Below the pieces are notes generated by a model. The model saw only the letters and a program-made list of their open reading frames with translations, was not told where the DNA came from and did no database searches. This document shows positions 25,500 through 36,651 of a DNA stretch of 64,000 bases, piece by piece. The DNA is from Sphagnum compactum. Lineage: Eukaryota > Bryophyta > Sphagnopsida > Sphagnales. Made by a program: the position numbers and the translations under genes. Position 1 is the first letter of the stretch. Every line of letters starts with the position of its first letter. Location: assembly GCA_965153455.1 (NCBI GenBank), contig OZ234493.1:4836001-4900000 (forward strand). The letters are read 5' to 3'.

Positions 25500-26920
25500 C
25501 TCCTGGATCTCTAGAATTGCAAGTTCACCTAATTCTGCTGACTCAAGTACATTTGTTCCTAAATAATAAAGTTATCCTTAAAGGTATGGCCTGTTGGGCC
25601 TGAGTTGCACCCCTCATTTGATGTTTCATCCCCTCCTGGCTGTTGTCCACAAAGTCACCAACTTTTATTAAATAAGGGTACGACATACTGAGACTTGGGA
25701 TTAAATGCACCATGCTTGGGAACATTTATAGCTACAGTACACATAGCAGCAGCAGTGATTGGTTGAAGGCGTTCAGGAAAATAAAGACCTGAGCAAACTC
25801 AGATTAGCACCAAATTTGTTGCTCAACTGCATAACTGACTGTAATGAGAATTGACACAACCCTATTTTCATCCATGAAGGGAGAGTGACTATTACATTTC
25901 CATCCAAGAAGTGATAGGGTTATGGAATCATTGGGCCCATGAAAGCCAACATAGGTACTTTTTTGGTACCTTGTGCTGAGTAATAGGTTGTTAACTCAAC
26001 GAGGGTTGAAGCTTGGGGGTAATTGCATGTAACTTATCACCTAGTACCCAATCAGGATGTTGAGATTCTCATTATGGTCTGCTATGTGTCGAGTAATGCT
26101 TGAGGAGTGGGGGTGTTCCTGAAGCATCCAATGGAGCTGAGGGGGGCTTACTTTGGGACCATCTTGCTCCTTAGGTGTTACCCTATCAAAACCTATAAGA
26201 TTATATATATTTAAAAATCCTCTTACTACCCAACGGGTATAATGGAGAAAAAGAGGGTGGCTGTTTTGGAACACAAAATGCATGGGCATTTCGTTTTTCA
26301 ACTTGGTCATTGACATCAAAACACTACGCAAGGTTTAGGGTTCAGGAAATTAGAAAAAAATTCAAAGGTTTTTATTAGTGTTAGGCGGCTCTTACTTTTC
26401 AGGAGAACCTTCAATCTCAGTTCCAACTCTTTTTTCTTTTTTTTTGGGGGAAAGAACAGCTAGCTAGAGTTCTAAAATTAAATAAAAAAGAAAGTGATAG
26501 AGCCTCCAGTTCTAGATCTAGTTCTTCACATTTCAAGACTCCTGGTTCCTTGGTCTTCAAAAAACAATTAATGCGCCAAGTCCAGTTTTATCTATGCCCA
26601 AAACCTTTTTTGTTTATTTTAGGTACAAGCATTTTACAACTAATAAAAATCAACCACCTATATCAACTACATGCTCGCACCCCTACCCCCAAATCTATTA
26701 CTTAGAAAATTTAACACTGAATTTTTTAATGAAAAACTAACAACATGTCTAACCACATTGGAAAAAAATTAGTTGTTAAAAAAGTGAAGAATTAGAACAT
26801 GTACAAAATGAATTTTGGTATCAATTTTGGTTCATGATTTAGTTATAGCTAGAGCATAGTTCCCAATTCTAGTTTTAATTCTAATTTTGTTTTTTCAAGA
26901 ATTAAAACTGATGGTCCATC
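25500..26920. other. Non-coding stretch
   Basis: There is a 96-codon ORF on the - strand (26,041-26,331) with no recognised similarity or start context. I see nothing else supportable. Confidence 0.4.
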
Positions 26921-26925
26921 TACCT

Positions 26926-27003
26926 AGTATTAAGTTTGAGAATTGAAACTAGAACTGGAAACGAAGTATTAAGTTTGAGAATTGAAACTAGAACTGGAAA
27001 CGA
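26926..27003. repeat. Perfect 39-bp tandem duplication
   Basis: The unit starting AGTATTAAGTTTGAG and ending CTGGAAACGA occurs twice head to tail without a mismatch (26,926-26,964 and 26,965-27,003). The lack of divergence points to a recent duplication. It lies 48 bp before the target-site duplication of the hAT element. Confidence 0.95.
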
Positions 27004-27050
27004 AACAATGCTAGTTTTTACCAATGTTGGGCAAGTACCCAATTTGTTGG

Positions 27051-29923
27051 GTTAGAACCAATGTTGGGTGAATATCTCAAAAAATTCCACATCATTCTTA
27101 CAATGAAAAATCAATTTTATTTTTGCTTGTAAATGTTTGCATTAATTTTTTTAGGCATTCATATTTCACTTTAAACCCTCGACCAAGGCAATTGTTTGTA
27201 AGACATCTTGTTTGCTTGAATTTCTCCACCTTCAACCTTGTTGAACATTGTGTGAAGAATGAAAATATTTTAGTCCAAAATGAAGTATGTGAAATGCTTT
27301 TGAGTGAGCAAAAGGTGAGGATAAAAAAATGGAAGAAATCCAAGGAAACTCAAGTTTGCAAACTAAAGAAACCAAAGTTCTAAAAAAATGACGAAGAAAA
27401 AATTAAGCAAATTTTGGAATTATTGCATTTCCAAAGGAAAAAGTGGAGGTTTTGTAATAGGAATGTTTTATGTTATTTTATGTTATTTTTTATTTTATTT
27501 TGTGAATGACAATGCAAGAATGACATTTGATGCACCTCAAATCATGTGTTGTATGTTGTGTTATTCAAATCATGTACTTTTCTTTAACCCAATAATGAAA
27601 TTAAAGGAGGGTCCAATATTTTATTATAAGACAAGTGGAATAAAGTGTTTGAAAAAACATATTGAAGTAGACAATTTCAAAATTTTGAATTTTTTTTTTT
27701 GAAGAAGTCTGTTTTTGAAATGAGATTTTTAAAAAAATTCAACTTGTTAAAAAATATATATATTTATCAAGTTCATCCATTTTATTTATTTATGCTTCCA
27801 AAGAGTCTTTCAAAAAGGATAACATGGAAAAATAAAGGTTTTTGAAAAAATTTGCACTTTTGTTTATAAAAGTCATTTGCCTTTGCATTTTGTGGAAAAT
27901 GTATGGTTAAATGTTTGATCTTGCATTTGTGTCTCTGAGTTTAGTTCCTTTCACAAAAGTTCTTGTCATATGATGTTTTACTTAACCTAGTGGAGAAAAT
28001 GAAACAAACATATGTTTTGCCTTTCCTTGAAGAATGCAATTTTGTCATTATTAATTTTGATCTTTGAATGTTCAAGGGTGTTCGTGATATCTTTGCCCTA
28101 GTTATGAATTTTTTGGGATCTAATTTAAAGTCAAAGAATGCAATTAATGGTTTATTTGAGGTTGTTGAGATTATAAAATAGGGTTTGACAAAAAAAAATT
28201 GATTGATTTTTTGAATGAATATGGCTCGAGAAATAAGATCATAGAATATGGTAAAGACAAGGGTTCAAATTTGAACACAATGACAAAAGCTATCAAGTTT
28301 GTTGTGAAATGTGACAATTTAAGCTTGGAGGAAAACTTTTAGGGAACATGTTTTGGGCATGTTTTCTCCAAATTTTGACAATATGCCACTAATGATGAAA
28401 AAGTGTGTAAAGGCTTTAAATAAGTTTTCATAAAATCTATCCAAAAAAATTACAAAAATGCATCACTTGTCCAAAGAAATTTGGTGAAAGTTGGCAGGAT
28501 TGGAACAAGGCTTGCATTGAAATTGGTTTGAGGCCAAGAAAATTGAACATTCCAATGAAAACTAGGTCAATTTTGTTTCCAAACATTATTTTGTATATAT
28601 ATATATGTTCTATTTCTGAAATTTGCAAGTTATTTTGTAACTAATCATGTTTTCCAAATAAAATCATATTGCTCTAGGAAACATTGCAATTTAGGGCAAC
28701 AATTGTTTTATGTTATAATCATTAAACATGAGTGCGAATTAATGGCCATGTGCCTCCACCTTTACTTGCAATGTTTCTTAAGTCATTGTTGATTTATTTT
28801 GATGGTTGTGAATGCTTGTGTGTTTAACAAATCCCATGGGCATTGGTTACTTTCTAATGCTTTGCATACAATAATTACAATAAAAAAATAATGTGGAATG
28901 GCACCCTCTATAGCTAATTTGATGGAAGATGATATGGTTGTGGTTTTGGAGTTGTCTATGCTTGTTTTCAATATCATAAAACAAATATGTGATGTTTTAG
29001 ATGGTTTTCTTTCATTTCTAACAAAGTATTAAAAGAAGAAAACATAACATGCTATAGATTTAATGTTAGACCCAAGATTTAAAAGTCTTAGGTTGGTTTC
29101 TCCTTTTATTAGTTTCTATGTTGGAAGATTATAATAGACAATCTTTGCTTCTAATGCTATTGAAATGCTACCATGTATTTCACCTTGTGTTAGAAATTGA
29201 AAGTATGGTAGATCAATTGAATGATGAAAATTCTTGTTTTGACATTTTTGAGATGATTGCTAGGACTAGTGAGTTAGCCAACTTGGCAACTAAGGAATTG
29301 CAGATGTTTTGAAAGTATCAAGTTGATGCAAAGGACATTAAGTGTCTGTTGGAGTGGTGGGGAAAATATGAGTCCTTTTCAATTGTTGCTTTCCTTGGCT
29401 TATCAAATCCTTGGGATTGTAGAATCCCAAATTGAAATTGAAAAGATTTTTTCCTTGGCTAAAATATTGATAAATTTGAGAAGATGCAAGTTGCAAAAAA
29501 ATAATCTAGATAAGTTATTGTTTATAAGCAAGAACTAGCCAAAATTGATCTTAGGGTGAATTACTCTTCACCTTCTAACTCGATGGAGTTGATTGAAGTT
29601 GACACTTCTTTATATGAAGAGCTAGAAAAGTACGAAGGTGGACATGTAATTTTTAATTTCATCCCTTTTGTATATTATTGCTTGAAATTTGATGTTTGGG
29701 CTCTGAGAATTGCCTTGAACATCCGATGGATATTATTTTCTAGGATATTTGGAAATGTGAAAACCAAATTTGTTTTTTTGAAATTTGATATCTTTTGACA
29801 GATATTATAATTGAGAAAAATAAAAATAGAATCTAAAGATCTGACCTGGTTCTGAAAAATCATTTTAAAAAACAGAACCATCAGATATGAAAAGATTGAT
29901 ATACACCCAACGCTGGTTAGAAC
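27051..29923 (+). mobile_element. hAT DNA transposon with TIRs and perfect 8-bp target-site duplication
   Basis: GTTAGAAC occurs at 27,051-27,058 and again at 29,916-29,923, an exact 8-bp duplication as made by hAT transposases. The element (27,059-29,915, 2,857 bp) begins CAATGTTGGGTGAATATC. On the opposite strand it begins CAGCGTTGGGTGTATATC. These 18-bp terminal inverted repeats match at 15 positions, and CA-x-x-G starts are usual for hAT. Inside are remnants of a BED-zinc-finger hAT transposase. Stops and frame changes make it non-autonomous now. Confidence 0.92.
27388..29600 (+). pseudogene. hAT transposase pseudogene
   Basis: The N-terminal part (27,388-27,702) reads like a BED zinc finger. 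CCMLCYSNHVLFFNP supplies a Cys-x2-Cys pair, and YKTSGIKCLKKHIEVDN supplies the histidine end. The middle (about 27,850-28,620) is broken into small pieces with hAT-like residues such as KDKGSNLNTMTKAIK. The C-terminal dimerisation domain is well preserved at about 29,330-29,540. It contains LEWWGKYESLFP-like residues (one frame change), AYQILGIVESQIEIEKIFSLA and LRRCKLQKNNLDKLLF. That last block is the hallmark of plant hAT transposases. At least three frame changes and many stops are present. Confidence 0.85.
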
Positions 29924-30838
29924 CACCACTTCTGATTCTAGTTAGTAAAAACCAAACTATAACCAATTCTAGAACCAAACTTGGAACTATGTTCTTAGTT
30001 CTATTTATGTGTGAAACTGGAACTAGAACTGAGATTTTTGGAAAATAAATAAATTAATTAATTAAAAAATTTAATGAAAAAAAGACTAGTATCCTGGGGG
30101 TAACCAGAGGTTAACAACCTTGGCGAGTTCCAATCTACTCAAACTCAGACTGGAATAGGGTCTATTTTGCAGTACCGAAACTGCAAAATTTTTGGAAGAA
30201 GGGGACCCAAAACTGGATTCCTGGTTCCATTTATGTGCGGAAACCACAACTGGAACTTGTTCTAATTGATTTTTATAGAACTGGAGGTTCCTCATAAAAG
30301 CCAAGAACTGCCAAACACTGGCATTTTATTTGTCTCATGACACAAGTAGAGTCATTCCTTCCCATACATGTAAACTCATTATTTAACTCATTGCTTTCTA
30401 TAGATGTCACTAACACATACCCTTAACATGAGAAGATTTGAACTTCAAAATCTAACAAACCTTTTCCAAAAATTATTGTAGCCTGTAAGTAATATGATGT
30501 GCTGACTTCTATTGTGAGCAAAGAACAGAGTACCTGGAGCTTTAAATACCTAAGGACCTGTTAGAATGAGGGTTTCTTTTTTGCCTGCATAATAATAATA
30601 ATAATGTTTGTTAGTCCTGGTAACAATTAGTGCCTAATCACTGACAACTTCAGCTTTTGCTGTGGACTATGATGACATGAAATTGAGTACAACACTACTT
30701 GGCTACAAATAAGTTACCTACAACAATTCCATTTCCATAATTCACAGAACTTCAAGGCCATGGACATTATACACAGAAGTGTCAGGATATACATAGGCCA
30801 TTTGATGAGGCCGACTATGAGGCAGTGTTTTTTTTGGG
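29924..30838. other. Non-coding stretch after the hAT element
   Basis: Rich in TTCTAG/CTAGAAC-like words (29,935-30,030) that also occur left of the hAT insertion, so this is the other half of the sequence the transposon entered. A short TAA run lies at about 30,590-30,605. No gene is seen. Confidence 0.5.
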
Positions 30839-30839
30839 T

Positions 30840-31105
30840 CAATTTTGTGTTATAGCCAAAGTGGTGATGATCCACAGGAAGTTTGAGCCAATTTGGCTAC
30901 AAGCTAAATATGAAAGTTAAAATTTAAAACTTCTATATTTTGGCTACCGACTTGAACCATGCATTTATAGAAATCTGGCATTTTTTTCTTAAATTTTAGT
31001 CAAATTCTAGCTATTGAAAATCTCAAAAAAGCACTTGATTTTATCACTTTTTATTTTTACAGAATTTTTGCTATACATAGCCAGCAAAAGAGCGCCTGCT
31101 ACGAG
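30840..31105 (+). repeat. Single arm of the fold-back repeat family
   Basis: It begins TATAGCCAAAGTGGTGATGA and passes through GCTACAAGCTAAATATGAAA, a TGAACCATGCATTTATAGAA block and CTATTGAAAATCTCAAAAA. It ends CATAGCCAGCAAAAGAGCGC. These match, in order, the right arm of the complete copy (58,200-58,475) and the arm at 4,795-5,010. No opposite arm is seen. Confidence 0.8.
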
Positions 31106-31171
31106 GTGAAACTAAGTGAAACTAGTTATAAAGTTGGTCTTAGTTACAACCAAGACCACCAAATGAGGATC

Positions 31172-31284
31172 CATGGGTCATGCGGTCACCCCAACCCCAT
31201 CAGATCAAAATTCATGTTCATGGGTCATGCGGTCACCCCAACCCCATCAGATCAAAATTCATGTTCATGGGTCATGTGGCCACC
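31172..31284. repeat. 47-bp tandem repeat, about 2.4 units
   Basis: Units start with CATGGGTCATG at 31,172, 31,219 and 31,266. The first two are identical over 47 bp and the third is partial and diverged. Confidence 0.93.
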
Positions 31285-31439
31285 ATGTTGTAAGTTAGGA
31301 GTTAGTGTGGGTTTCCATGTTGTGCACTCACCTACTATTCCATCATGTTGGGTTTTCCATGTGGGAAAGGTCACCCACCCACCCACCATCCTAAGGATTC
31401 CTTAGTGAGACCCACTGGAACAGGGATTTTTATGGTCCC

Positions 31440-31640
31440 TCCCCCAAATTTTTTTGGGATGTAACTGAAATGGTGATCATTCATAAGATGATTTAGCCAG
31501 TTTTGGCTATACGGAAATATAAAAATAAAATAAAATCTAGCATCCCTTTATATATTTTGTCTACATATTTACTGGAACTTAGGATGGAATCTGGAGATTT
31601 TTTAGTAATTAATTTTTTTTGGGGGAACTTTGCCTACTAA
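31440..31640 (+). repeat. Single arm of the fold-back repeat family, diverged
   Basis: GATGTAACTGAAATGGTGATC, then GATTTAGCCAGTTTTGGCTA and TATTTTGTCTACATATTTACTGGAACT-like residues, follow the same order as the right arm of the copies at 25,300-25,475 and 58,200-58,475. It lies about 350 bp after another arm in the same orientation. Confidence 0.65.
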
Positions 31641-31644
31641 AAAA

Positions 31645-34600
31645 ATTCAAAAACCACCTTTTTCACCAATTTGAAAAACAAACCACCATTTTGCAAAATA
31701 TTTCCAGGAAAAAAAAAGCATTGCACTGGAGTAGTGGGTGTTCCACCCCACCCCACCCTAACCTCTGGTCTCCTCCACAATTCCAACAGATTGGCATGTG
31801 GCACAAATTGAGAACTAGCCACCAGCTGACCTTGACCCAATTGCCAGTATTGGAACCTTGGGCAAGACGGTTGCAAGAGACCCTTCAAGTGCAGTTGCCA
31901 TGCAGGTGTGTGGGTACATATTAGAGGGGACATTTCAATCCATTTTCACTATTTTGACCAACAATTTGATTGAGAAAAATTGTGGGTGAATGACGTAACA
32001 TGAAGATCAACCCTTAGGAAACCAAATCTTGAGCGCCAGAATATATGTTAGCCCTTTGTTTTTTTGCACATATCTCATTTGAACAAGACAAGAATCTCTC
32101 TACTAGTCTAATCTGACACCATGCTTGTGGTACTTTCACAACTTCCTTTGTGAGAAACACAAGAAGACTTCACAGAAATTGAGTCAATCAGCAAAGGTCA
32201 TCATGGGATTACATAATGCAATGATGCCACACAATCATAGATGAAGGAGAGACTCTCTTAGCAGCAGCACAAAGTTTGTGTATAGCCATGTGTGTGGGGG
32301 GTGTGTTGGTCGCAACTTTTTGCAGGAGGGCCAGCTCTTCAAATTTAACAATGGGTGGCCCAGTCCTAATGGCTGCTTCTTCTTATGCCCCATTTTCTGA
32401 CATGCCCAGCCTCCTCTGCAATGACAATCAGTGGTGCCTGCACTCTACAATCCAACAATATGACTACTGTATATCCTAAATCAATTGTTCTTAGGTGGGT
32501 TTTGCAAAGCATAATTATGTCAGAGTTGAACTTATATGTAATGAATTATTATACTTAGCATGCTAGGAGCCTAGTACAACTGAGAAGGGAGTTGTCGCCG
32601 ATCTCTAGGAAAAATCATCTGTCTTATCCAGGGAGAATCTGTGAATTCTGAGATTGTACTTGCAATATGTAGGTAATGGGGCACCTTGGCTTGCTTCTGT
32701 AATGAAACGGCTGAAGGCATTACTTGCTAAACAGGCAAGCTCCTTCCAGGCACATCATAAAATGTACTTGTTGCTTGTTACAGTAAAAACCTCAGCTCAA
32801 AACCATAGTGTAGTTTGGGGAACTTCCTCAACCACAATTTCATGCTCTTGAACATTTCTCATGATTTCCATGTAGGCAGGGGAAGTTACAATGATGAGAA
32901 AGAACTCAAAAATATTTCAATTGGGTTGACATTCATGATTTTATGCAAAACCCTCATGCCAACATCTTACCATAAGAATTGTAGAACACTGCAACTAATA
33001 ACTCTTGAAAAAGTTGTTGTTCAGAAGATTAGACTTGCACTTCATTATTTGAAGTGAACCTTGCTCTAGCCTGATTGAACAAGAAAACCCTTCTTTCCCA
33101 AACTCACTTTGCTAGGCAAAATCTAATACAGCTTGTAAGTAAAGTCAACAATTGCAAATTGAACAATTAATCTTTTTGAAAATCTAGATGTGTACCAAAT
33201 TTGTGTGTCCAAGTCTTTCCATGGCATGAGCTACCTATCAAATTATTTGTGGCAAAGGCAATAGCTTTCCTAACAAATTTCTTCAGCCTTGAACCTTGGT
33301 TGACCAAGTTGCCAATCAAAATATTGATTCGCCACATTAAAAAAAAGAAGTACCCAAGACACCAAGTTCAATTTGAGAATTGTATCAAGACACCAAATAA
33401 TTACTTTTGCTTCTAGCCCATCTTAGTAAACAAGATCCATGTTTGTCTTCAAATGTCAATTGAGCTTCTAAATCAAATTCATACATCAACTTGCAAAAAT
33501 ATGCTAGTCACGAAATTTTTGGGACAAACTACAGAAAATAAACTAGTCATGATAATTTCCATTCTTATCGAAATCCCTTGGATGTAATCTTATTTGAACA
33601 TCGTTCCAACTCTTCATTAAATAAGAACAATTGTTGATTTTTGCTTGAAATTGGTTGAAAAATAGGAGTGTAACTCACCAATTAGTAGTCATTGACCATG
33701 CACGGTTCTACTAGGTTGCAAAACCACTTATTCCAACGCCACCACATGCATGAAATAATTATAAGAGAAAACTCCACAAAACTTACTTCGATGTTGAAAG
33801 GGATAACAAAAGTCAGGGAAAATTGTGATAATAGGGAAAACAAGAATCAATGCATTTGATGGAAAGTATTAATTGGTAACTACCTGATTCCAAACCACAT
33901 TGGGTGGGGTGTGTTGGTGTGCTTTCCAATTTTCCTCATGTAATTTGTAAAATGCATATTTTCAAGCCAACTCCTTTTTGCTATCTTGGTCATTGGTGCC
34001 TCTTGGGGTGCATTAATGGAGGTACATCAAAACCTACACAATTAGAATAAGAATGTAAACCATGCAATGTGAGGCCAAATCATGCACAAGATTCACCTTT
34101 TTTGACTTGCATATGGGGTGGAATTGGCATCACCCATTGAATGTGAGAAAATGATTTTTCACGATGAAACAACATCAACATGGAGGAAAGGAATTTCAAC
34201 ATAAATGACTCTTGAAGTTGGTGGACATAGAGGAAAGCCAATTGCAAGTTTGACAAGCCATTGAATTGGTCCAAACATATTAAAAACATTTTTTGACAAG
34301 GAGATTTGATCATGGTGTATGATAGTCATCACAATAGAAAGATTTTCAAAATTTTACCCTTCAAAATGGTTTGGGCCATCCATCATTTTAAAGTTCTTTT
34401 TTGACAACAACACATGAATTGGTTCACCTTTATGGAGAGGAATATGGTAGGGTCAATCACAACAAACTCAAACATTTTCATAATGGCTAAATAATTATTT
34501 CAAAAACCTAATAACAAAATAAGCGTGAAGCAACACCAAAATGGATTACTAGGGGTAGAAGTAGTAAATAATAATATCTGGGTAAAAATATCAATAAATA

Positions 34601-36240
34601 TGAAAATCAATAGTACAACTTATGAGACTTTTTGACAAGGAACATAGGCTTGGACTCATGAATCATTTACTTAACTATCTCGGGTTAGACATATTTAAAA
34701 GTGAATTATGTGAACTTGACTAAATTCTAGGAAAGAAAATTTTAAATAATTTGATGATTCATTCGTAAGGAGGATGATAATTCTAGAACGATAATATGTG
34801 ACATGATACAATTTATTCAAAATCGATGAATGACTATGTTTGATAAATGCAAATGAATGGGACTGAATAATTATCCATTCCTCTTTTCAATTATTTAAAT
34901 GGTTCTTTTGGTGAATGATCCCAATGAAGCAAGGTTTCTATGTAAACCTAATGAGTTCCCCATTGAGTGTGGTTCAAATAAAGGTCAAGCTTTAGGCATG
35001 TCAGTGATCCTAGCCCAAAAACATGTAAATTTCAGCTCTTGTATTGTTTTAAGTGTTTTGTACAATGTGTGGGTGTTTCTGAAAATTTAATTATGTAATT
35101 TATCTATGTGTTAATAAGGATTCAACTGGTCACCCTCATAGATTCAAACCCTTCCAAAATAATAGGTACAACGCTTTTGCCTACCCTTGGGATGAAGTTA
35201 ATTGATTTTCAGAAAAAATCAACCTTAAAATAAAAATTATGTGTGGTTCATCTTTTAAAGACCTTAAGTTAAAAGTTTAGAAAGTTTTCTTAAAAACTAA
35301 CTTCATGGGAAACTCAATTCTTTGGATTTACATATGATCTATGGCTTTAAGTGATCCATGTAATGGTGAAACTATATCATTCTAATATATAGATCAATTG
35401 AAACATCCACCTTTTCAAAGCCTAGCTACTTCATTCGTTTCCTAATAATTATTTCATTCCCTTTTCCTACCCACCTGCATGAACATGAAAAGGAACATTA
35501 AACATTCAATGTACTTGGTCAATATGTCTTTTCATGAACATGTTATTTAACAAAATCAATTTTAAAATTAACATAAATTATCATGAACTATTGAGAATCA
35601 TATGGGAACATACAAGGGAATTTGGAACCTTGTTCAAAAATTACATTCATAATCATAAATCTAAAATTTAAAAGATTAATTTAACTATTAAAGGACATTC
35701 CATAATTGTTTTTCAAATGATTATGAAATTTATATTGATAAAGATATTGCAACTATTTTTCAGGTAAAATGATTTTAAATAATTACAATACATTTTAAAA
35801 CATCATTATAGAGGTTTAAGAAAAATAATTTATCTATTTATTTCCTTCTTTTTTTTACAATATAAAAATCATGGGTATAAATAATGAAAATAGGAACTAA
35901 TGCAAGTGATATATCTAAATTTTTAAAATTCTTCCAAATTTCATACATATCCCATGTTAGAACTAAATCAGGGTTTATGAATCTAAATATAACATTTATT
36001 AGGTTTAATTTGGCAACTAAGGGGCCTCACTCAAGAAGGTGAGGGTTGGTTCAGCGTGGGTGCTGGTTCATCCCACCCCCAAGGTCTCCTAGGAGTGCAG
36101 TGACAATATAATCCATTAAATCAAAGATCTTGACACCTTATAACACAACTTAGCAAGTTCCACAACTTAGCAACTTCTTTCCTACGTTTACACTTGATTT
36201 GTCACTTGATAATTATGTCAAGCTACATCAAGATTCACAA
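31645..36240. other. Non-coding stretch upstream-distal to UBP1 3-prime end
   Basis: ORFs of 60-100 codons occur on both strands but none is recognised, and several overlap each other on opposite strands. A reverse-complement AATAAA (35,995-36,000) could serve as a distant polyadenylation signal of the - strand gene, about 650 bp past its stop. That is only a candidate. The part from 34,500 to 36,000 is AT-rich with no visible structure. Confidence 0.4.
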
Positions 36241-36651
36241 GTTCATTCCTTTGTGACAAGTTTCAAATTGTAGCCTCGAAGCTGGGGTGCACATCTAGTA
36301 GATATCAACAAGGGACCAGCAAATGAAGAGTCAACAAAAGGGCAAGGGTACAAAGCACAAACCTTGTGTGTGACAGTGTCACAAAACAGGTGCATACTTA
36401 ACCCCCATACCAAATGGTTTGGAGACAAGCCTCTATGATCTAGAACTTGCTGGATCACATACTTATTACTATAAGCATTGGAGCATGATGAAACAGTGAC
36501 AGTCAAAATCTGAAATGCTAGTGTACAATTGTTGGAGACATTGACAAAAATCTTATTACAAGATGCTCTGTGTTGCAAACAAAGTCCCATTGTCATGTAA
36601 ATCTATCCTATAAACCACCCACTTAAAAGCTGACACAAGCACATTAATTCA

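Noticed and set aside
26041-26331. 96-codon - strand ORF
   Set aside because: No recognised similarity, no exon-like neighbours and ordinary length for chance in this composition.
32276-33416. String of + strand ORFs of 65-80 codons, considered as a copia fragment
   Set aside because: No integrase, protease or RT motif could be found in any frame.
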